From positions 1 to 11,198 of the forward strand of contig QHOR01000149.1 of NCBI GenBank assembly GCA_003219395.1: 11,198 nt of DNA, given 5' to 3'. A program made the translations under genes and the position numbers. How positions within the stretch are numbered: position 1 is the stretch's first letter; the number at the start of each line of letters is the position of its first letter. This document shows, one piece after another, positions 6,051-11,198 of this stretch. Under the pieces are notes generated by a model. The model ran no database searches. It saw only the letters and a list, made by a program, of their open reading frames with translations, and was not told the DNA's origin. Source of the stretch: Verrucomicrobiota bacterium (GTDB lineage Bacteria; Verrucomicrobiota; Verrucomicrobiia; Chthoniobacterales; UBA10450).

Positions 6051-7076
6051 TTACGCCGCTTTCGTGGTCTCCATCTCTTCGGTGTACTTCCCGAATCGCG
6101 CTTTGCTGTTGCACCAGGCGCGGTGATGAAATGCCTGCTGCGCCGCAGCCACGTTCGCCTGATCGCCCTTCCACGCTTTAAGTACGGGAGCTTGTAACGC
6201 TCGGCCATAGGAAAAGCTCAATTGCCAGGGCAGATCAGGAAGCCGGTTCATTGCGTTGAGATGCTCGGTGGCTTGCTGATCAGTCTGTCCGCCGGAGAGA
6301 AACACAAGGCCGGGAACGGCGGCGGGAACGACGCGCTTCATGCAACGCACTGTCGCTTCCGCTACTTCCTGCACCGACGCTTGCTGCGGGCAATCTTTTC
6401 CTGAGAGAACCATGTTCGGTTTCAGCAGCATTCCTTCGAGCACAATTCGGTGCTCGTACAGAGAGTGAAAGACGCTTTGCAATGTATGCTGCGTCACTTC
6501 AAAATATCGTTGAATCGTGTGTGTGCCGTCCATGAGCACTTCCGGTTCGACGATCGGGACCAGGTCCTCTTCCTGGCACAGCGCCGCGTAACGCGCCAAA
6601 GCTTCTGCGTTCGCATCGATGCAGGTCTGCGTAGGAATGTTATCGGCGATCGCGATGACCGCGCGCCATTTTGCGAAGCGCGCTCCCAACTGCCGGTATT
6701 CCGCCAGCCGCTCGCGCAACCCGTCGAGACCCTCAGTGATTTTTTCGCCCGGAAAATTCGCCATCGCCTTGGCGCCTTTGTCCACTTTGATTCCAGGGAT
6801 AATCCCCTGCTCTTCCAGCGCTTTGACGAAGTTGCGCCCGTCACGAGTCTTCTGCCGGATCGTCTCGTCGAAGAGAATTACACCGCTGATGAATTCGCCT
6901 GCGTCCTTTGTAGTAAACAAGATTTCGCGATATGCCCTGCGGTTTTCTTCCGTAGAAGGAACGTTGATGCTCTTTAGGCGCTTCTCGATTGTTCCCGAGC
7001 TTTCATCCGCTGCCAGGATTCCCTTCCCCGGTGCAACGAGCTTTCTTGCTATAGATTCTAAGTTATCAGTTTTCAT
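6051..7076 (-). CDS. Fructose-bisphosphate aldolase, class I
   Basis: Cytoplasmic glycolytic/gluconeogenic enzyme that reversibly splits fructose 1,6-bisphosphate into dihydroxyacetone phosphate and glyceraldehyde 3-phosphate through a lysine Schiff base, without a metal. The 341 residues match the animal/plant-like class I family: GKGILAADES (17-26) with Asp24, Lys100 in GIKVDKGA, Lys137 in KWRAVI, Glu179 in VEPEVL, the Schiff-base Lys219 in EGMLLKPNMV, and FLSGGQ (259-264). These align with rabbit Asp33, Lys107, Lys146, Glu187, Lys229 and the Ser271 loop. It ends METTKAA, without the C-terminal Tyr of animal enzymes. The start is well set: AAAAGGAG lies about 6 nt upstream of the ATG at 7074-7076. 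It stands alone, with its own 3' stem-loop, between the csoR-copA and efflux operons. No CsoR-like site was seen upstream of it. Confidence 0.96.
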   Translation of the reverse strand: MKTDNLESIARKLVAPGKGILAADESSGTIEKRLKSINVPSTEENRRAYREILFTTKDAGEFISGVILFDETIRQKTRDGRNFVKALEEQGIIPGIKVDKGAKAMANFPGEKITEGLDGLRERLAEYRQLGARFAKWRAVIAIADNIPTQTCIDANAEALARYAALCQEEDLVPIVEPEVLMDGTHTIQRYFEVTQHTLQSVFHSLYEHRIVLEGMLLKPNMVLSGKDCPQQASVQEVAEATVRCMKRVVPAAVPGLVFLSGGQTDQQATEHLNAMNRLPDLPWQLSFSYGRALQAPVLKAWKGDQANVAAAQQAFHHRAWCNSKARFGKYTEEMETTKAA

Positions 7077-7082
7077 GGTTTA
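7077..7082 (-). other. Aldolase translation-initiation spacer next to AAGGAG Shine-Dalgarno
   Basis: On the minus strand the sequence before the aldolase ATG reads AAAAGGAGTAAACC. The AAGGAG core lies at about 7083-7088, at good spacing. It is the clearest ribosome-binding site in the window and fixes the aldolase start. Confidence 0.6.
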
Positions 7083-7244
7083 CTCCTTTTGACTCGTTTT
7101 TTCGCTGCTCGCCATAGCTACAACTAACACGTTCTTGTGCCCGATTCATTGATGGATCGCAACTTCAATTTCATTGCGAGCTGAGCTTCCACGCCCTGAA
7201 CGCTTTCCTCGACGCGCGGTTTAACTTGTGTTATACGCAAATCA

Positions 7245-7595
7245 GTGTTGAGCAGGATCATAATCTCGATGGTGACGGCCGCGGCGCTTTTCACGGCTCC
7301 GGCGGGTTTCGCCGCGCGATCGTGCATCCTCTCCACCGCGCCAAGTCAAAAAGCTTGTCAGTCAGCTTGCTGCGCTAACAAAACATGTTGCGCGACATCG
7401 CCAAAGAATACAGCTCCGCAGTCGCAGCCGCTAGCAAAAGCTGATTCCAGTCAACAGCCGAGTTCAACCTTTTTTGCCGTCGCTTTGCCTTTCTCCAATT
7501 ATGAAACCGGAGCTGAGCAGTTTCGGTTTGAGGCTACGGCGCCATCGGCGAACTCACCGCCGCGGCTGGCGCTGCTTTGCACGTTTCTGATTTGA
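7245..7595 (+). CDS. Exported Cys-rich protein heading the efflux operon
   Basis: A 116-residue protein of no named family. The start is the GTG at 7245; a TTG follows at 7248, and a stop at 7197-7199 limits any extension. No strong ribosome-binding site is seen. An N-terminal signal peptide (SRIIISMVTAAALFTAPAGFA, cleavage near residue 23) is followed by a cysteine cluster at 27, 38, 42, 43, 48 and 49 (C-x3-CC-x4-CC), a Ser/Gln/Pro-rich middle, and a tail SPPRLALLCTFLI with Cys112. It precedes the channel gene by 71 bp. Small exported proteins with a similar short hydrophobic tail ending in (L)LI are, as far as I recall, often found at the head of heavy-metal RND operons, but I could not check this. 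A periplasmic copper-binding or accessory role is inferred from the cysteines and the context. Confidence 0.7.
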   Translation: MLSRIIISMVTAAALFTAPAGFAARSCILSTAPSQKACQSACCANKTCCATSPKNTAPQSQPLAKADSSQQPSSTFFAVALPFSNYETGAEQFRFEATAPSANSPPRLALLCTFLI

Positions 7596-7618
7596 TCCAA
7601 GAACGCTGACGCTCGGGG

Positions 7619-7638
7619 TGTGCCCATTCGCTGGCACA
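7619..7638 (+). other. Inverted repeat between the Cys-rich gene and the channel gene
   Basis: TGTGCC (7619-7624) and GGCACA (7633-7638) are exact complements around an 8-nt loop, in the 71-bp gap. It may be an RNA hairpin that tunes expression between the two genes, or an operator half-site pair. There is no T-run behind it, so it is not a standard terminator. Confidence 0.35.
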
Positions 7639-7666
7639 TCTGTCCTTCAACCGTTCTTTCGGATCA

Positions 7667-8986
7667 ATGAAAACAACTTACTGTTTATTACTTAATCTAA
7701 CTTTAGCTTTATCTCTGCAGACGGCGGACGCGGGCGAGAACGATGCTCGCTCTGTTCGAATCAATGGCCTCTCCCTCAGCGAGGTGACGGCGGCCGTGCT
7801 GGCAAATAACCCAGCGATTAAAGAAGCACTGCGCAAATGGAATGCGGCGAAAGCCCGCATTCCACAAGCGGCAGCGTGGGACGATCCGCGACTGGGCGGC
7901 GATTCGCGGGTGCGTCGCTTTGTGGATATTCCGCCGAACGCGTTCACGGACCAGTCAGTAAGCATCGAACAGGTCGTTCCGATTACTGGCAAAAATCTTT
8001 TGCGCGCGAGAGCCGCAGTGGCCGAGGCGATTTCGGCCTATGAAGACGTTCGCCGTCAGCAGCTCGACATGATCGCGGCCGCCCGAGTGTCATTTTTCCG
8101 GCTGGCGAACGCTTACGACCAGCTCGAGATCAACCGTAAAAATATCGATTCGCTGAAGCAGATTGCTGACATTAGCCGCGCGAAGTACGAAGCCGGCACG
8201 CAGAGCGCGGCAGATGTGCTCGTTGCGGAAACCGACGCAAGCAAGCTGGAGGAAGCGCGGCGCGATCTTGAGCGCCAGCTTTCCGATGAGCAGGCACAGC
8301 TTAACACGCTGATGAACCGTGACGCTTTCGCGCTGCTGGGCCAGCCGGCGACGGCAAGCGTTCAAATGCCGCAACTCTCGCCAACTTCGCTTCGACCATT
8401 GGTCGTCACGCAGAGGCCGGAAATCAAGATGGCGGAAGCAAAGATCGATATGGAAAAATGGAAATTTCAGCTCGCGCGTCGCGAGTGGATTCCCGATCCG
8501 GCGTTGATGGTTAAAGCGCAGCGTTACAACGACGCCGGGCAAGCCGTCAGCGAAGTGGATGCCGGCGTCTCCTTTCCACTGCCTTGGGTTAATTTCAGAA
8601 AATACTCAGCCGGGGTTCGCGAGGCCGGCGAAAATCTGGGCGCAGCCGAGCAAGGCTTGGATCGCACGCAGAAAGAAGCGCTGCGATTGTTGCGCGATCA
8701 GCTTCAGAAAATCGAGACGTTTCATCATCACGTCGAATTGTTCCGCGACAAGCTTGTGCCGCAGGCACAACAGGCCTTTGAAGCGAACCGCCTGGCCTAC
8801 GAATCGGGCAAAGCGTCCTTTCTCGACTGGATCACGGCTCAGCGAGTTCTGCGCGACGTCGAAGCGACGGCTCGGATGCACCTGACCGATTACCAGGTCG
8901 CCGTCGCGGAACTGGAAGCAATCATCGGCGCGCAGCTTTATCCGCTGCCCATCGATCGATCCGAACCGAACGCCAAACGAAAATGA
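7667..8986 (+). CDS. cusC: TolC-family outer-membrane efflux channel (CusC/CzcC-like)
   Basis: Outer-membrane channel of a tripartite heavy-metal exporter: a trimeric beta barrel with a long periplasmic helical tunnel that docks the adaptor and RND pump. The 439-residue product starts with a signal peptide (MKTTYCLLLNLTLALSLQ, cleavage near ADA at about 20-22). The two OEP repeats follow, about residues 38-225 and 245-430. Each has the long Ala/Arg/Gln/Glu-rich coiled-coil helices typical of the family (AKYEAGTQSAADVLVAETD in the first, NRLAYESGKASFLDWITAQ in the second). There is no lipobox cysteine, unlike E. coli CusC. The length is normal. The ATG at 7667 has only a weak upstream GGA. The stop overlaps the next start (ATGA at 8983-8986), so translation is probably coupled to the adaptor. 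CusC versus CzcC cannot be decided from this gene alone; the downstream pump points to Cus. Confidence 0.92.
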   Translation: MKTTYCLLLNLTLALSLQTADAGENDARSVRINGLSLSEVTAAVLANNPAIKEALRKWNAAKARIPQAAAWDDPRLGGDSRVRRFVDIPPNAFTDQSVSIEQVVPITGKNLLRARAAVAEAISAYEDVRRQQLDMIAAARVSFFRLANAYDQLEINRKNIDSLKQIADISRAKYEAGTQSAADVLVAETDASKLEEARRDLERQLSDEQAQLNTLMNRDAFALLGQPATASVQMPQLSPTSLRPLVVTQRPEIKMAEAKIDMEKWKFQLARREWIPDPALMVKAQRYNDAGQAVSEVDAGVSFPLPWVNFRKYSAGVREAGENLGAAEQGLDRTQKEALRLLRDQLQKIETFHHHVELFRDKLVPQAQQAFEANRLAYESGKASFLDWITAQRVLRDVEATARMHLTDYQVAVAELEAIIGAQLYPLPIDRSEPNAKRK

Positions 8987-10308
8987 AAGCGCGGAATTTT
9001 TTTAACAACATCATTTCTCTGGTCGCGCTGCTGAGTCTTCTCGGTATCGCGTCGTGCTCGAAAGGGCCGACGACGAAGGACAGCAACATCGATTATTGGA
9101 CCTGCACCATGCACCCGTCGGTGCATTCAAAGGATGCCGGAAAATGTCCCATCTGCTCGATGGACCTTGTGCCGGTGATGAAGGAGAGCGTAACCCCGGC
9201 AAGTTCTAGCAAAAGTGCGCCTCACCACGATCACGCGGCAATGCTGGCGGGAAGACCGTCCGACAGCAGCACGACTTCATCGCCGTCACACGAATTCGTT
9301 GTTCCAGTTGAGCGCCAACAGCAGATCGGGGTGACCTACGGGAAAGTTGAACGTAAACCGCTTACGCACACGATTCGTTCGGTCGGCATGATTGTGCCGG
9401 ACAGAAGTCGCAACTGGCAGTTCGTCTCCCGCGTCGATGGTTACGTACAAAAGCTGAACGTCACTTCGCCGGGCCAGGTTGTGGATAAAGACGCGCCGCT
9501 CTTGTCGATCTACAGCCCGGATTTGCTCACTAGCGAGCGCGAGTTCATTGAGCTTCTGCGCATGCGCGACCAAGCCAAATCTAAAGACGCGCGCGAAACG
9601 CCTCAGCGCTTGATCGAATCGGCGAAGCGCCGACTCCAACTTTGGAATGTAACCGAGCAGCAGATCGCCGAGCTCGAAAAAACGCGCAAAGCGTCCGACA
9701 CGCTCACGCTGCTCTCGCCGTTTCGCGGCGTGGTGCAATCGGTTCCCGTTGAACAGGGCAAGAATGTCAAAGTGGGCGACCTGCTTGTAGAGGTCGCCGA
9801 TCTCAGCCTTGTCTGGATGTGGGCGGAATTTTACGAAAACGAATTGTCGATGCTTCAACTCGGGCAAAAGCTCGCCATCACCGCGAAGTCATATTCTGGC
9901 CAAAACTTCGACGGCACGATCGCCCTGATCGATCCATTCATTAACGAAACAAAACGCACCGCCAAAGTGCGCATCGACATTCCGAACGCGGATTTCAAGC
10001 TGCGGCCCGGCATGTACGTGAATGCCGAACTGGGGATGGACATGGGCGAAGCGCTCACTGTCCCAGTTAGCGCGGTCATGCCGACCGGCGAGCGTAACGT
10101 CGTGTTTGTTGATAAAGGTGAGGGAAAATTGGAGCCGCGCATTGTTCAGTTAGGCGCGAAATATAGCGACATCTACGAGGTGCAAACAGGCTTGCGGGAA
10201 GGCGAGCGCGTTGTGACGAGCGCGAACTTTTTGATCGATGCCGAATCGAAAGTGCAAGGCGCACTCAAGGATTTTGAGGCGACTCCAGCGCCTGGAACAA
10301 ACCCATGA
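8983..10308 (+). CDS. cusB: RND adaptor (membrane fusion) lipoprotein with N-terminal heavy-metal-binding domain, CusB-like
   Basis: Periplasmic adaptor linking the RND pump to the outer-membrane channel; in Cus systems it also binds Cu(I)/Ag(I) and passes it to the pump. The 441 residues show a signal peptide with lipobox IASC (Cys25, the expected lipid anchor). A heavy-metal-binding domain follows at about 39-65 (WTCTMHP at 40-45, CPICSMDLVP at 55-64), then a His-rich linker (APHHDHAAM). The membrane-fusion core comes next, with the barrel-sandwich/lipoyl halves (SRVDGYVQKLNVTSPGQVV and LSPFRGVVQSVPVEQGKNV), a helical hairpin between them, a beta-barrel (WMWAEFYENELSMLQLGQ, KVRIDIPN) and the closing membrane-proximal domain (LREGERVVTSANFLIDAES). 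Starts and stops overlap both neighbours as ATGA. The metal domain has CxxC-Ser-Met where CxxC-Gly-Met is usual. Confidence 0.94.
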   Translation: MKARNFFNNIISLVALLSLLGIASCSKGPTTKDSNIDYWTCTMHPSVHSKDAGKCPICSMDLVPVMKESVTPASSSKSAPHHDHAAMLAGRPSDSSTTSSPSHEFVVPVERQQQIGVTYGKVERKPLTHTIRSVGMIVPDRSRNWQFVSRVDGYVQKLNVTSPGQVVDKDAPLLSIYSPDLLTSEREFIELLRMRDQAKSKDARETPQRLIESAKRRLQLWNVTEQQIAELEKTRKASDTLTLLSPFRGVVQSVPVEQGKNVKVGDLLVEVADLSLVWMWAEFYENELSMLQLGQKLAITAKSYSGQNFDGTIALIDPFINETKRTAKVRIDIPNADFKLRPGMYVNAELGMDMGEALTVPVSAVMPTGERNVVFVDKGEGKLEPRIVQLGAKYSDIYEVQTGLREGERVVTSANFLIDAESKVQGALKDFEATPAPGTNP

Positions 10309-11198
10309 CCGCAGGGGACCCGATTTCGACGGAAGAGACCGGCACGATCCTGAAGCGCGAGGCGTTGATCGAGCGCATCATCGAAGCAAGCGCGAGAAAC
10401 AAATTTCTCGTTTTCATCTTCACGATCTTCGCTGTTGCCGGCGGCATTTATGGATTGGCGCACACACCGCTCGACGCCATTCCCGACCTGAGCGATGTGC
10501 AGGTCATCGTCTATACCGAATGGGAAGGCCGCTCGCCCGACCTGATTGAAGACCAGATCACATATCCAATTTCCACCGTGTTCATCGCGGCGCCAAAAGT
10601 GAGGTTCGTCCGCGGCGAATCGATGTTCGGCAAATCGTTCGTTTACGTCATTTTCCAGGATGGCACGGATATTTATTGGGCGCGTTCGCGCGTGATTGAA
10701 TACCTCAATTCGGTGCGCGGCTCACTGCCCGAAGGGGTGAATCCGGTGATTGGCCCCGATGCAACCGGTGTAGGCTGGGTTTACCAATACGCGCTCGTTG
10801 ATGATAGCGGCAAGCACAACCTAGGCGAGCTGCGTTCAATTCAGGATTGGAACCTCCGTTACGCGCTCGCGTCCGTGAAAGGCGTCTCGGAAGTGGCGCC
10901 GATCGGCGGTTTCGTAAAGCAATACCAGGTCGATCTCGATCCGAACGCGCTCGTCGCTTACAACATTCCGCTCAGTGAAGTCGTCAACGCGATCAAGATG
11001 AGCAACGCCGACGTCGGCGGGCGCGTGTTCGAAGTCGCAACCACCGAATATTACATCCGCGGCCGCGGTTACATCAAAAAGATCGAAGACATCGAGAACA
11101 TCGTTCTCAAGATCGACAACGGAACACCGATTTACTTAAAAAACATCGCGAACGTGCACCTTGGCGGTGACATCCGGCGCGGCGTCGCCGAGCTCGAT
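10305..11198 (+). CDS. cusA: Heavy-metal RND efflux pump, CusA-like, 3' partial
   Basis: Inner-membrane, proton-driven trimeric pump of the HME-RND family, which loads metal from periplasm or cytoplasm and drives it out through the adaptor and channel. It starts at the ATG at 10305 (overlapping the adaptor stop) and is open to the right edge: 298 codons of an expected 1040 or so. Seen here are a cytoplasmic lead, the first membrane helix (FLVFIFTIFAVAGGIYGLA) and the porter domain with TPLDAIPDLSDVQVIVYTEW, ITYPIST, VRGESMFGKSFVYVIFQDGT, YWARSRVIEYLNSV, GPDATGVGWVYQYALVD, LRSIQDWNLRYAL and EVAPIGGFVKQYQVDLDP. DLSDVQV, FVYVIF-DGTD-YWARSR and GPDATGVGW match CusA more closely than CzcA. The diagnostic copper-site methionines and the proton-relay residues in TM4 lie beyond the window, so Cu/Ag specificity is inferred. 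Confidence 0.95.
   Translation, partial: MTAGDPISTEETGTILKREALIERIIEASARNKFLVFIFTIFAVAGGIYGLAHTPLDAIPDLSDVQVIVYTEWEGRSPDLIEDQITYPISTVFIAAPKVRFVRGESMFGKSFVYVIFQDGTDIYWARSRVIEYLNSVRGSLPEGVNPVIGPDATGVGWVYQYALVDDSGKHNLGELRSIQDWNLRYALASVKGVSEVAPIGGFVKQYQVDLDPNALVAYNIPLSEVVNAIKMSNADVGGRVFEVATTEYYIRGRGYIKKIEDIENIVLKIDNGTPIYLKNIANVHLGGDIRRGVAELD

Noticed and set aside
5612..6181. 189-codon open frame on the plus strand crossing csoR, the gap and the aldolase end
   Set aside because: It runs antisense to csoR and the aldolase, is Arg/Ser-rich with no motif, and has no ribosome-binding site; it is a shadow of real genes.
6450..6977. 175-codon plus-strand frame inside the aldolase gene
   Set aside because: It is fully antisense to a well-supported enzyme with all catalytic residues; the composition is that of an antisense shadow.
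9286..9867. 193-codon minus-strand frame inside the adaptor gene
   Set aside because: It is antisense to a clear CusB-like gene, with no start signal or motif.

Overview
The window is a chromosomal stretch of moderately high GC content from a Gram-negative-type bacterium: it carries outer-membrane efflux parts, a lipoprotein and secreted peptides. It probably belongs to Verrucomicrobiota, perhaps a soil Chthoniobacterales-like lineage. That placement is inference, based on the style of MetG and FolC, a GTTGAGA heptanucleotide repeat inside metG that encodes an STLNSQPS-type insert, and many short Cys-rich secreted peptides. No rRNA, tRNA, CRISPR array or insertion sequence was seen.

Layout. 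Positions 1-1116 (+) hold folC, open at the left edge and broken near 505-528 by a frame change with a missing segment. Positions 1174-2727 (-) hold metG, tail-to-tail with folC. Positions 2876-3031 (+) encode a 51-residue exported peptide whose mature part has six cysteines. Positions 3090-5388 (-) hold copA, a Cu(I) P1B-1 ATPase whose N-terminal metal-binding region is out of frame at about 5190. Just upstream is csoR (5392-5682, -), behind a promoter with a perfect 8+8 bp palindrome between its -35 and -10. Positions 5717-6050 contain no convincing gene. Positions 6051-7076 (-) encode a class I (Schiff-base) fructose-bisphosphate aldolase, followed by a stem-loop. From 7245 to the right edge (+) runs a metal-efflux operon: a Cys-rich exported protein, a TolC/CusC-like outer-membrane channel, a CusB-like lipoprotein adaptor with its own heavy-metal-binding domain, and the first 298 codons of a CusA-like RND pump. 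The last three genes are joined by ATGA overlaps.

How the genes work together. CsoR senses Cu(I) and should release its operator to express CopA, which moves copper from the cytoplasm to the periplasm. The CusCBA-like tripartite pump would then take periplasmic copper or silver out of the cell. Two small exported Cys-rich proteins, one on each side of the locus, are candidates for periplasmic copper buffering or delivery. The same metal-binding fold (CPM[C/H]...CxxC[G/S]M) occurs twice at the start of CopA and once in the CusB-like adaptor. The aldolase between the two efflux units needs no metal, so it may tolerate metal stress, but its place here could also be accidental.

Main caution: folC and copA both show the same type of lesion, a frame change together with loss of a short linker. 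This could be real decay or a sequencing/assembly error.
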